From JACJXF01 sp038316435 (lineage in GTDB: Bacteria > Bacteroidota > Bacteroidia > Bacteroidales > GCA-2748055): 64,000 bases of DNA. Each line of letters starts with the position of its first letter. Position 1 is the first letter of the stretch. This document shows, piece after piece, positions 1-7,747 of this stretch. Made by a program: the position numbers and the translations under genes. Below the pieces are notes generated by a model, which was given only the letters and a program-made list of their open reading frames with translations, was not told where the DNA came from and made no database searches. Location: contig JBBQAQ010000001.1 in assembly GCA_038316435.1 (NCBI GenBank), forward strand, positions 62,001 to 126,000, written 5' to 3'.

Positions 1-969
1 AAAATCTCTATTCTCGACTATTCAGGAGATGAGATTACACAAAAAATTACTGATAAGATTTTTTCTGGCGGCTATTTTGAACTGCATTCGAAGCTTCAGA
101 ATTATGAACAGATTGAGCCTGCCTTTCGAACAGGAAATGTTAAAGAGGTAATTATTTTCGAACCGGGATTTTCACAAAATCTTGGTAGAACCGGAACTGC
201 ATCCATGAGAATAGTTTCGGATGCTTCAGATGCTAATACTGGAAGACTTATTGCAGTTTATACACAGGGAATCGTTATGAATTATATACAGGAGATAATG
301 GCCGAAAATGGTCTTGCGCCCTATACAATAAATGCCAAATCGAGGATGTATTTCAATCAGGGAATGAAGGGGGTTTATATGTTTGTCCCGGGAACTATGG
401 CTCTTATCCTGACATTGATCTCAGCATTAATGACCTCTATTTCAATCACGAGGGAGAAAGAAATGGGTACTATGGAAGTGCTACTTGTATCTCCCTTGAA
501 ACCAATACAAATAATCCTTGGTAAAGTAACCCCATATATAGGATTGGCATTTATTAATGCAATAATGATATTAATAATCGGGTATTTTGTTTTTGGTCTT
601 CCTGTTAATGGAAGCATAGTGTTGCTGCTGCTTGAAACCATTTTATATATTACTCTTGCCTTATCTCTGGGGATTTTTATTTCGACGGTAGCAAAAAATC
701 AGCAAATGGCAATGTTTATTTCTATGCTTGCACTGATGCTTCCAACAACACTTTTATCAGGTTTTATCTTCCCTGTAGAGAATATGCCAGTGATCCTGCA
801 ATGGTTTTCTGCTATAATTCCTCCCAGATGGTTCATCGTGATTTTGAAAAATATTATGCTTAAAGGCACAGGTATTATGTTTGTTTGGAAGGAAACTCTG
901 ATTTTAATAGGTATGACAGTTGTTTTTATATCACTCAGTGTTAAGCGATTTAAAATAAGATTGGAATAA
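1..969 (+). CDS. ABC-2 type transporter permease, 5'-truncated by window edge
   Basis: The frame is open from base 1, so the gene begins outside the window; 322 codons are visible. The visible part starts in an extracytoplasmic loop and continues into a hydrophobic domain with the ABC-2 signature around 'SITREKEMGTMEVLLVSP', followed by about five further membrane segments and the usual 'LSGFIFPVENMP' loop before the last helices. In this family two permeases of the YhhJ/YbhS-YbhR type pair with one ATPase and often an HlyD-like adaptor to export drugs, lipids or other small molecules across the inner membrane. The next gene, 6 bp downstream, is a paralogous permease, so both halves of the channel are encoded together. 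The ATPase is presumably upstream. The substrate cannot be told. Confidence 0.9.
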   Translation, partial: KISILDYSGDEITQKITDKIFSGGYFELHSKLQNYEQIEPAFRTGNVKEVIIFEPGFSQNLGRTGTASMRIVSDASDANTGRLIAVYTQGIVMNYIQEIMAENGLAPYTINAKSRMYFNQGMKGVYMFVPGTMALILTLISALMTSISITREKEMGTMEVLLVSPLKPIQIILGKVTPYIGLAFINAIMILIIGYFVFGLPVNGSIVLLLLETILYITLALSLGIFISTVAKNQQMAMFISMLALMLPTTLLSGFIFPVENMPVILQWFSAIIPPRWFIVILKNIMLKGTGIMFVWKETLILIGMTVVFISLSVKRFKIRLE

Positions 970-975
970 TTTGAC

Positions 976-2094
976 ATGAGAACCTTGATAGCTTTACTTA
1001 GAAAAGAGTTTACTCAGATTTTCAGAAATAGGGTAATGCTCCCGTTTATTTTCATTGTTCCCATTGTGCAGATGGTTGTTCTTGTTTTTGCAGCTAATCT
1101 GGAAATGAAGGAAATTCGTGTTTATACGGTCGATCTTGACCTTTCTGAAACATCCCGTATACTAAGATCTGAATTTACTGCATCACCTTTTTTTAAAGAT
1201 GAAGGGATCGGTTTTAGCCTTTCTGAAGGGGAAGCAATGCTGCTAAAGGATAGAGCCGACCTGATAATAGTTTTTAATAGTGGATTTGGTTCTAAGCTCA
1301 GGAAAGAAAGTTCATCTGACTTGCAACTGCTGATCAATGCAATTAACACCACGAAAGCTGGACTTGTTTATGCGTATTCAGAAGCAATCATCCGCGAATT
1401 CAATCAGGATTTACGCATAAACTGGTTGGGAGTATCAGCAACTAATGCTACTCAAAACATTGATATTACCTATAGTTATTGGTATAATCAGCAATTGAAT
1501 TATAAAATTTTTATGCTTCCGGGGATACTTGTAATATTGGTCACCATTATTGGGATGTTTCTTACTGCTATGAATCTTGTGAGAGAAAAAGAGATGGGAA
1601 CTGCTGAGCAGATTAACGTTACACCTATAAAAAAATATCAGCTGATTATTGGTAAACTGCTGCCTTTTTGGTTGATTGCCTTATTTGAACTTGCATTCGG
1701 AATGTCAATAGGGAAACTATTTTTTCACTTGCCGGTTATGGGTAACCCGGCCATTTTATTCAGTTTTGCCGGTGTTTATCTTCTTGTTGTTTTGGGAATT
1801 GGACTTTTACTCTCTACGCTTGCTGACACACAACAGCAGGTTATGTTTCTAGCCTTCTTTTTTATGCTTTCATTCATTCTTATGAGTGGAATATTTACTC
1901 CAGTTGAAAGTATGCCTTATTGGGCACAAAAAGTAAATATCATAAATCCTTTTTCCTATTTCATGAGAGTAATTAGAATGATACTACTTAAGGGTTCAGG
2001 ATTCCGCGATATTCAGCATGAATTCCTTTCCATGTTCGTGTATGCAACGGGTATTTTAGGTTTGGCTATCTGGAGGTATCGTAAGACAAACTGA
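976..2094 (+). CDS. ABC-2 type transporter permease
   Basis: The product is 372 residues. It has one N-terminal membrane segment (about residues 22-42), a roughly 130-residue extracytoplasmic domain, and then five to six membrane segments. The ABC-2 motif is 'LVREKEMGTAEQINVTPI' and a 'SGIFTPVESMPYWAQ' loop follows, closely matching the preceding gene. It is full length for the YhhJ/YbhR group and starts 6 bp after its partner, so the two very likely form a heterodimeric inner-membrane exporter. It converges tail-to-tail with the thioredoxin gene, with 2 bp between stop codons. The exported substrate is unknown. Confidence 0.92.
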   Translation: MRTLIALLRKEFTQIFRNRVMLPFIFIVPIVQMVVLVFAANLEMKEIRVYTVDLDLSETSRILRSEFTASPFFKDEGIGFSLSEGEAMLLKDRADLIIVFNSGFGSKLRKESSSDLQLLINAINTTKAGLVYAYSEAIIREFNQDLRINWLGVSATNATQNIDITYSYWYNQQLNYKIFMLPGILVILVTIIGMFLTAMNLVREKEMGTAEQINVTPIKKYQLIIGKLLPFWLIALFELAFGMSIGKLFFHLPVMGNPAILFSFAGVYLLVVLGIGLLLSTLADTQQQVMFLAFFFMLSFILMSGIFTPVESMPYWAQKVNIINPFSYFMRVIRMILLKGSGFRDIQHEFLSMFVYATGILGLAIWRYRKTN

Positions 2095-2096
2095 TT

Positions 2097-2690
2097 TTAA
2101 AGTCCCAATAGTTCATCCAGTTTTCTCCTCAAGTCTTTTGAATTCCAGTTGGCGGCACCTTTCTTATGTATAATTATTTCACCCTTAGAGGAAATAAGAA
2201 AAGTGGTAGGATATGAGTTAATATCCAGAATTCCAGTTGATCTGGACTTTTGGAAGTATACAGGAATGTGGTATCCCGATTCCTTAAGGAATTTTGATAC
2301 TTTTTCCTTTTCTTCACTAGTAATCAGAAATATAGGTAATTTTTCCCCATACCTATCAGCCATTTTTTGAATTGATGGCATTTCTGCTCTACAGGGAGCG
2401 CACCAAGTTGCCCAGAAACTTATTAATATCGTCTGATTTGAATATTCTGAAAGGTTTACACTATTTCCATCCAAATCTTCCAGCGCTAATTGATAATCTT
2501 CAGTTTTCATAGTAACTCCAGAGGATTCTGTAATTATCTTTGGACGAAAAAGTGTAGCTCTGATAAGCATAGTCCGGGAAGTTGGAATCAGCAGAAGTAG
2601 GATCAATAAATAAAATAGAATATCGCTACCAATTTTCAACTTGCTTGACTTTTCAAAATAGGTGTTAAAATAAATTTTAAGCTTTTCCAT
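2097..2690 (-). CDS. TlpA/ResA-like membrane-anchored thioredoxin
   Basis: This 197-residue protein has one membrane segment (about residues 24-42) followed by a periplasm-facing thioredoxin fold. The active site is 'WATWCAPC', with Cys97 and Cys100, and the cis-Pro loop lies in 'INSYPTTFLI'. This matches the TlpA/ResA/AhpC-TSA group, which reduces disulfides outside the cytoplasm, for example in apocytochrome c maturation or oxidative defence. It is a single gene; the nearest upstream gene on its strand is comB-like, 95 bp away. Its redox partner is not visible here, though a c-type cytochrome is encoded at 18.4 kb. Confidence 0.9.
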   Translation of the reverse strand: MEKLKIYFNTYFEKSSKLKIGSDILFYLLILLLLIPTSRTMLIRATLFRPKIITESSGVTMKTEDYQLALEDLDGNSVNLSEYSNQTILISFWATWCAPCRAEMPSIQKMADRYGEKLPIFLITSEEKEKVSKFLKESGYHIPVYFQKSRSTGILDINSYPTTFLISSKGEIIIHKKGAANWNSKDLRRKLDELLGL

Positions 2691-2785
2691 AGTTTTTATA
2701 TCAAACTCCGTTTATGATCCTGAATTGAGTTAATTATGTCCAGTTTAATAATTGACATATCTAATTTAAATGGATTATTTTAGAA

Positions 2786-3478
2786 TTAGAAATTGTTAAC
2801 TCTATTTAAAACCAGATTCTCACTTTCCTTTGAAACCCTTAAAACAAAGTCAAAGCGATTAAGATCAAGACAGAGATCAAAATCTGAGGATGGAGAATAT
2901 TCTTGTTTTCCCTCTTCAAAAAACCGCTTCCCACTTCCTTCACGAAGAATCTTCTTCATTAAACCAAAATCACTTGTTTTCCCTTCGATTTCATTTTTAA
3001 TATATTCGGCACAAAAAGTATCTTCTTCGATTGGATGCATAGCTGAATACCCCATGCATACTAAAGAAACTATAGAGGGATTGTTTTTCTGGATAAACCT
3101 GACGATAGCACCGGCATTTAAAAAGCTACCAGTGATCAGAATATCTGCTTCTTTTGCATTTACAATTCCCTGTGTTCCTGCACTGGTCGTGTGCACGAGA
3201 GTTTTTCCCGTGAAATTCTCATGAAGAATATGAGTAGGGGAGTTTCCAAAATCAAAACCCGGCATTTTTTGCTCATTTCTTTCGCCCAATAAAATGAATT
3301 CCGGATTAGATTCTTTTAACTCATACGCTTTTTCGATACTACCCACTGGAATAATCCTTTCAGCTCCTCTGTCAAAAGCATAACAGGCCAGAGAAAATGC
3401 TCTGAAAACGTCTATTACAACAGTTAATCCTCGTGCATTTTTAGCTCCCTCAATTAGTTGCAAAATCCTTATATCCAT
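2786..3478 (-). CDS. ComB-like 2-phosphosulfolactate phosphatase family protein
   Basis: This 230-residue protein matches the ComB family along its length. Recognisable stretches are 'TVVIDVFRAFSLACYAF' near the N-terminus, 'GFDFGNSPTHI', 'TTSAGTQGI' and 'HPIEEDTFCAEYI'. ComB is a Mg-dependent acid phosphatase that converts 2-phosphosulfolactate to sulfolactate in coenzyme M synthesis in methanogens. Bacterial homologues are widespread and mostly uncharacterised. No other coenzyme M or sulfolactate gene is nearby, so the family is certain but the physiological substrate is not. It stands alone with 328 bp of non-coding DNA behind its start. Confidence 0.85.
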   Translation of the reverse strand: MDIRILQLIEGAKNARGLTVVIDVFRAFSLACYAFDRGAERIIPVGSIEKAYELKESNPEFILLGERNEQKMPGFDFGNSPTHILHENFTGKTLVHTTSAGTQGIVNAKEADILITGSFLNAGAIVRFIQKNNPSIVSLVCMGYSAMHPIEEDTFCAEYIKNEIEGKTSDFGLMKKILREGSGKRFFEEGKQEYSPSSDFDLCLDLNRFDFVLRVSKESENLVLNRVNNF

Positions 3479-3542
3479 TTTACTTTTAAATATATAAATT
3501 ACTTTCTCTGAAAATTTAAGATCCAGGTAATAATAGATTCTC

Positions 3543-3613
3543 CCTCTGTGATCCTCTGTGACTACTCTGTTAACCTCTGTGAAATCTATTTTTTTATACA
3601 GAATACCACAGAG
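3543..3613. repeat. Short CTCTGTGA repeats in the comB-yihY intergenic region
   Basis: Four copies of a YCTCTGTKA motif start at about 3543, 3553, 3564 and 3574, a spacing of 10-11 bp. A complementary CACAGAG lies at 3607-3613 and could pair with CTCTGTG at 3575-3581 around a T-rich loop. The rest of the 328-bp gap (3479-3806) is AT-rich with no coding potential. A possible -7 box for the next gene (TATATTTG) is at 3774-3781. Confidence 0.6.
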
Positions 3614-3773
3614 TCAAAATCTGGCAACCTTCTGCTTAAATAACCTGAACAGTTAGACTTATTCTGTATTTGATCACAAATTAAACTCCCTATTTTGACA
3701 ATCCAAATATAGGACAAATCATCATTACTAAAAATCTACACATTCTCAGTTATTCAAATGTCCAATATTCCTT

Positions 3774-3781
3774 TATATTTG
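3774..3781 (+). promoter_or_regulatory. Possible -7 promoter box (TATATTTG) of the yihY-like gene
   Basis: TATATTTG fits the Bacteroidota -7 consensus TAnnTTTG and lies 25 bp before the start codon at 3807. No good -33 TTTG is visible at the expected spacing, so this is a weak call. Confidence 0.35.
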
Positions 3782-3806
3782 TATTGATCAATCGAAAACA
3801 ATTTAT

Positions 3807-5126
3807 ATGATTAAGAGAATTAAAACCTTTATGCAGGTTGATGTATGGCAAACACCATTGCATGACAAATCGAAGCGATATTCTTTTCTGATCCGGCAAA
3901 TCAGAATATTTATTGTAGCTTTTAAAGGTTTTATGGATAACCGCGTAAATCTTAGAGCCTCCGCTTTGACTTTTTACACATTACTTTCTATGGTTCCCAT
4001 CGTTGCAATGGGTTTTGGTGTGGCAGCTGGTTTTGGATTCGACAGAAAGCTTGAAGAGTTCATTATAGCTAACTTTAAGGGTCAGGAAGAGGTTATGAAT
4101 TGGATTATCAATATGTCATACGATGTTCTGGAAGGTGTTGAAGGTGGACTTTTAGCTGGTATTGGCCTAATCGTGCTGATTTGGTCAGTTATGCAGGTTC
4201 TTACTAATATCGAGAATTCATTTAATGCCATCTGGGAAGTTAAAAAAGCCCGGAGTTTTGTTCGCAAATTAAGTGATTATCTGGCTATTATGCTTATCGC
4301 CCCGCTTTTGATAATTGTATCAAGTAGCCTAAGCGTCTACATTTCCACAAGATTAGAATCAGTTGCTCAAAATGTAGAAGTCATCCAAACTGTTAGTCCG
4401 TATCTTGAATCTGCTTTCCGACTATTGCCCTATACCTTGGTTTGGTTGCTATTTACGATCATATATATGATCATGCCAAATACAAAGGTCAATTTTAAAT
4501 ATGCATTAATTGCGGGAATTATTGCAGGCACAATATTTCAGGTTACTCAATGGGCGTATATTCATTTTCAGATTGGAGTTTCAACTTATAGTGCATTTTA
4601 CGGTACTTTTGCTGCACTTCCGCTATTTCTTGCATGGTTGCAAATCTCCTGGCTCATTGTACTGCTTGGTGCTGAAATATCCTTTGCCTACCAAAATGTT
4701 AAGAAATACGAATTTGAAGCAGGAAGTCTGAATATCTCAAATCACGACAAACGATTGGTTTCTCTCTTCTTGATGAGGAATATCATAAAAAATTTTCAGG
4801 AGGGAAACGAACCGTTAACAAGTACTGAATTAAGTCATGAATTGGGTATGCCTATGCGACTTGTTCGGGATATGTTGTTTAATCTGGTAAAAGCAAATGT
4901 TTTAAATGAAACCATTACCGAGAGCCCTCGTGAAAATGGCTATCAGCCGGCAATAGATGTAAATATCATTGATATTAAATTTGTACTTGACCGGTTAGAT
5001 GCTGTTGGAACCGATCACCTAACTGTAAACGAATCCGAATCATGGCTAAGACTCGCGAATGTACATGAAGAGTTGATTAATTCTATGAAGGGATCTACTT
5101 CTAATGTACTTTTGAAAGATATTTGA
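3807..5126 (+). CDS. YihY/BrkB family integral membrane protein
   Basis: The product is 439 residues, longer than the roughly 290-residue core because of a C-terminal extension. The core (about residues 30-310) has six hydrophobic segments and family signatures 'NLRASALTFYTLLSMVPI', 'SFNAIWEVKKARSFVRK' and 'YGTFAALPLFLAWLQISW'. The soluble tail (about 310-439) contains a winged-helix-like stretch (TSTELSHELGMPMRLVRDML). The family was once called ribonuclease BN by mistake; its function is unsettled, with roles in transport or envelope integrity proposed. The wHTH-like tail is a feature seen in part of the family. It is monocistronic. Confidence 0.9.
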   Translation: MIKRIKTFMQVDVWQTPLHDKSKRYSFLIRQIRIFIVAFKGFMDNRVNLRASALTFYTLLSMVPIVAMGFGVAAGFGFDRKLEEFIIANFKGQEEVMNWIINMSYDVLEGVEGGLLAGIGLIVLIWSVMQVLTNIENSFNAIWEVKKARSFVRKLSDYLAIMLIAPLLIIVSSSLSVYISTRLESVAQNVEVIQTVSPYLESAFRLLPYTLVWLLFTIIYMIMPNTKVNFKYALIAGIIAGTIFQVTQWAYIHFQIGVSTYSAFYGTFAALPLFLAWLQISWLIVLLGAEISFAYQNVKKYEFEAGSLNISNHDKRLVSLFLMRNIIKNFQEGNEPLTSTELSHELGMPMRLVRDMLFNLVKANVLNETITESPRENGYQPAIDVNIIDIKFVLDRLDAVGTDHLTVNESESWLRLANVHEELINSMKGSTSNVLLKDI

Positions 5127-5150
5127 TTTTGGTTTTACTTATTACCCGTT

Positions 5151-5232
5151 TCCTGTCCGAAACTGAAATAATCTGACCCAGAATGAAATTATCTTGGACC
5201 GTAATGAAAATATCCTGAACTGGAATGAAAAT
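5151..5232. repeat. Four imperfect 20-21 bp tandem repeats
   Basis: Four consecutive units occupy 5151-5170, 5171-5190, 5191-5211 and 5212-5232. Each follows the pattern TCCTG/ATCTG-(5-7 nt)-AATGAAAAT; the last two are the most alike. They lie between the yihY stop and the his promoter. Repeats of this length and spacing resemble the multiple terminal repeats of IS21-type elements, but no transposase is present, so they may be a relic or regulatory DNA. Confidence 0.6.
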
Positions 5233-5360
5233 AAGCGATGAAAACATTACTACCAAAAAAAAATTAGACTACTAAAAAGGGTTTAAAAGATAGTATAACT
5301 TTCAAAATGTAAATATTTTCGACATTCGGATTGTAATTTATAAAAATAAAAGGGTGTTTT

Positions 5361-5391
5361 TTTGAAATTTAGAAATAAATGCATACGTTTG
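5361..5391 (+). promoter_or_regulatory. Promoter of the histidine operon
   Basis: TTTG at 5361-5364 and TACGTTTG at 5384-5391 match the Bacteroidota sigma-factor consensus (TTTG, about 19 bp, TAnnTTTG) exactly, with a 19-bp spacer. Transcription would start near 5396-5399, about 10 nt before the leader-peptide start codon. The same arrangement is seen before tRNA-Lys in this window. Confidence 0.75.
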
Positions 5392-5407
5392 CATCTTAAT
5401 TAAAAAA

Positions 5408-5470
5408 ATGATCAGGACTTCTATATATTTGAATTCAAGGCATCACCATCATCATGGTATGATTGGATAA
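5408..5470 (+). CDS. hisL: Histidine operon leader peptide
   Basis: A 20-codon frame encodes MIRTSIYLNSRHHHHHGMIG. Five consecutive His codons (5441-5455) lie 52 nt before an intrinsic terminator and 94 nt before hisG. This is the classical layout of a his leader peptide: ribosomes stalling on His codons when charged tRNA-His is scarce would favour an antiterminator. The seven bases UGUAAAC at 5483-5489 can pair (one G-U) with GUUUGCA at 5513-5519, the 5' arm of the terminator, and so could act as antiterminator. It is too short for ordinary gene callers. The call rests on the His run, the promoter and the hairpin together. Confidence 0.88.
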   Translation: MIRTSIYLNSRHHHHHGMIG

Positions 5471-5507
5471 ATATGCAGAAAATGTAAACAAAATAAAGTA
5501 ACAATAT

Positions 5508-5541
5508 AAAAGGTTTGCACATACTGCAAACCTTTTTTTTT
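5508..5541 (+). terminator. Attenuator (intrinsic terminator) of the his operon
   Basis: AAAAGGTTTGCA (5508-5519) pairs perfectly with TGCAAACCTTTT (5525-5536) around the 5-nt loop CATAC, and a T run continues to 5541. It ends 8 bp before hisG, so unless antitermination occurs the operon would not be transcribed. This is the expected attenuator position relative to the leader peptide. Confidence 0.88.
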
Positions 5542-5548
5542 ATACAAA

Positions 5549-6409
5549 ATGATGGAAAAAATCAAAATAGCAATTCAAAAATCCGGACGTTTAAGTGAAC
5601 AATCACTTCAACTTCTTAAAGAAGCAGGAATTTCATTAAACAACAATGACAGAAAACTCATAGCCATTGCTTCAAATTTCCCTTTGGAAATCCTTTTCCT
5701 TAGGGATGATGATATTCCTCAGTATGTTGCTGATAAAGTGGCAGACCTCGGTATAGTAGGTGAAAATATAATTATGGAAAAAGCATTTTCTGTTGATACG
5801 GTTCTAAAACTTGGTTTTGGGAAATGCAGGCTTTCACTTGCAATACCAAGAAACGAGGAATACCAGTCATCAGAATACTTTAATGGGAAAAAAATTGCCA
5901 CATCTTACCCTGGAATTCTTAGTAATTTTCTTAATTCTAAAGGCCTTAAATCTGAGATCCATGAAATAAGTGGCTCAGTTGAGATTGCTCCTGGAATCGG
6001 TCTTGCAGATGCTATTTTTGATATTGTTAGTTCTGGAAGCACATTAATAAGTAATGGTCTTAAAGAAGTTGAAGTAGTAGCAGTTTCTGAAGCTGTTATG
6101 ATTTCTAATCATGATATGAGTGAGGAGAAAAAATTGTTACTTGAGAAATTATTGTTTCGAATCAGATCTGTTCAGACAGCAAAAAGCAATAAATATATAC
6201 TCCTGAATGCCCCTAACCATAACCTCAAAGAGATTATTCAAATCATTCCGGGAATGAAGAGTCCTACTGTAATGCCTCTTGCTGAACCTGGCTGGAGTTC
6301 AGTTCATTCAGTTCTCAAAGAAAATGAATTCTGGGAAATAATTGATAAACTTAAGGAACTTGGTGCGCAGGGAATTCTAGTAATCCCTATTGAAAAAATG
6401 ATAACATAA
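5549..6409 (+). CDS. hisG: ATP phosphoribosyltransferase, long form
   Basis: HisG condenses ATP and PRPP to phosphoribosyl-ATP, the first and committed step of histidine synthesis. The 286-residue length and the C-terminal ACT-like domain (about residues 210-286, containing PTVMPLAEPGWSSVHSVL) mark the long, histidine-feedback-inhibited form rather than the HisZ-dependent short form. N-terminal signatures are 'AIQKSGRL' and 'DLGIVGENIIME'; the PRPP-binding region is 'ADAIFDIVSSGSTL'. Two adjacent ATG codons (5549, 5552) are possible starts. It is the first structural gene after the attenuator, so it is controlled by both attenuation and feedback. Confidence 0.97.
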   Translation: MMEKIKIAIQKSGRLSEQSLQLLKEAGISLNNNDRKLIAIASNFPLEILFLRDDDIPQYVADKVADLGIVGENIIMEKAFSVDTVLKLGFGKCRLSLAIPRNEEYQSSEYFNGKKIATSYPGILSNFLNSKGLKSEIHEISGSVEIAPGIGLADAIFDIVSSGSTLISNGLKEVEVVAVSEAVMISNHDMSEEKKLLLEKLLFRIRSVQTAKSNKYILLNAPNHNLKEIIQIIPGMKSPTVMPLAEPGWSSVHSVLKENEFWEIIDKLKELGAQGILVIPIEKMIT

Positions 6410-6439
6410 AAATATTTACTTTTCTAAAATATAACATAC

Positions 6440-7747
6440 ATGAGAATTATTAAATTTCCCGAAAGAAATAAATGGCAAGAAATACTTGCTCGACCAGTTA
6501 TAGATTTTCAATCTCTTTCCAGTTCTGTTGGTATTATTCTGAATGATGTTAAAGCTAGAGGTGATAAGGCACTTATTGAGTACACACAAAAATTTGACAA
6601 GGTTTTATTATCTGATATTGCTGTGTCTCAAACAGAACTTTCTAATGCGAAAAATGAGGTTAAGGAGGATTTGAAAAAAGCGCTTAAAGTGGCCATCGAC
6701 AATATAAGCCTGTTTCACAAATCTCAGATTCATGATGCTGCATCATGTCAGACTTCACCAGGAATCCGGTGTTGGCAGAAAAGTCTTCCAATTGAAAAGG
6801 TGGGTCTCTATATTCCCGGCGGTACAGCTCCCTTGATTTCAACTGTACTAATGTTGGTCATTCCCGCTAAACTGGCTGGTTGTAAAGAAATTATATTATG
6901 TTCTCCTCCGGGAAAAGATGGGAAAATCCATCCCGCAATTTTATATGCTGCAAATTTACTTGGGATTTCAAAAGTTTTTAAAATCGGCGGAGCACAGGCA
7001 ATTGGTGCAATGGCTTATGGAACCGAAACAGTACCAAAAGTATATAAGATTTTTGGACCAGGAAACCAATATGTACAATCAGCAAAGTTAAAGGTAAGCC
7101 TTGAAAATATCGCAATTGATATGCCTGCCGGCCCGTCCGAGGTTGCTGTTATGGCCGATGATTCAGCAATTCCTTCATTCGTTGCATCTGATTTGTTATC
7201 TCAGGCAGAACATGGTGTTGATAGTCAGGTTATACTCGTATCTACTTCAGAAAAACTTGTAAATGAAGTTAAAGCCGAAGTTGCTGAACAGCTAAAGAGT
7301 CTTCCTCGCAAAGAAATTGCATCTAAAGCCTTAGAAAACAGTAAGCTAATCCTGGTAAAAGATGATGAAACAATGGTAGATATGATGAATGAATATGCGC
7401 CGGAACACTTAATTATTGCAACAAGTAACTATAATGAACTGGTTGGTAAAATAATTAATGCAGGATCAGTTTTTTTAGGAAATTTCTCTCCTGAAAGTGC
7501 TGGTGATTATGCAAGTGGAACGAATCATACTTTACCAACAAATGGAAATGCCCGTGCCTTCAGTGGTGTTAATCTGGATAGTTTTACAAAAAAAATTACA
7601 TTTCAGGAAATCACCACCTATGGACTTTTTAATATCGGACCGGCAATTGAAACCATGGCTGACGCTGAAGAACTATATGCTCACAAAATGGCAGTTCGTA
7701 TCAGAATGAATTCTGTTTCAAAGAATTACAATAATGGGAACAATTGA
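6440..7747 (+). CDS. hisD: Histidinol dehydrogenase
   Basis: HisD oxidises L-histidinol to histidine in two NAD-dependent steps, the last reactions of the pathway, using a bound Zn ion. The 435-residue product is full length, with the signatures 'GLYIPGGTAPLIST', 'KIFGPGNQYV', 'DMPAGPSEVAV', 'SQAEHG' and 'YAPEHL'. The Gln/His pair in SQAEHG is among the conserved Zn-binding and catalytic positions. It starts 30 bp after hisG and overlaps hisC by 14 bp, so translational coupling is likely. Confidence 0.97.
   Translation: MRIIKFPERNKWQEILARPVIDFQSLSSSVGIILNDVKARGDKALIEYTQKFDKVLLSDIAVSQTELSNAKNEVKEDLKKALKVAIDNISLFHKSQIHDAASCQTSPGIRCWQKSLPIEKVGLYIPGGTAPLISTVLMLVIPAKLAGCKEIILCSPPGKDGKIHPAILYAANLLGISKVFKIGGAQAIGAMAYGTETVPKVYKIFGPGNQYVQSAKLKVSLENIAIDMPAGPSEVAVMADDSAIPSFVASDLLSQAEHGVDSQVILVSTSEKLVNEVKAEVAEQLKSLPRKEIASKALENSKLILVKDDETMVDMMNEYAPEHLIIATSNYNELVGKIINAGSVFLGNFSPESAGDYASGTNHTLPTNGNARAFSGVNLDSFTKKITFQEITTYGLFNIGPAIETMADAEELYAHKMAVRIRMNSVSKNYNNGNN

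Noticed and set aside
2786..3478. Coenzyme M biosynthesis locus
   Set aside because: Only a ComB-like gene is present; comA, comC and other pathway genes are not in the window.
5151..5232. CRISPR array
   Set aside because: The repeats are adjacent without unique spacers, imperfect and only four; no cas genes in the window.
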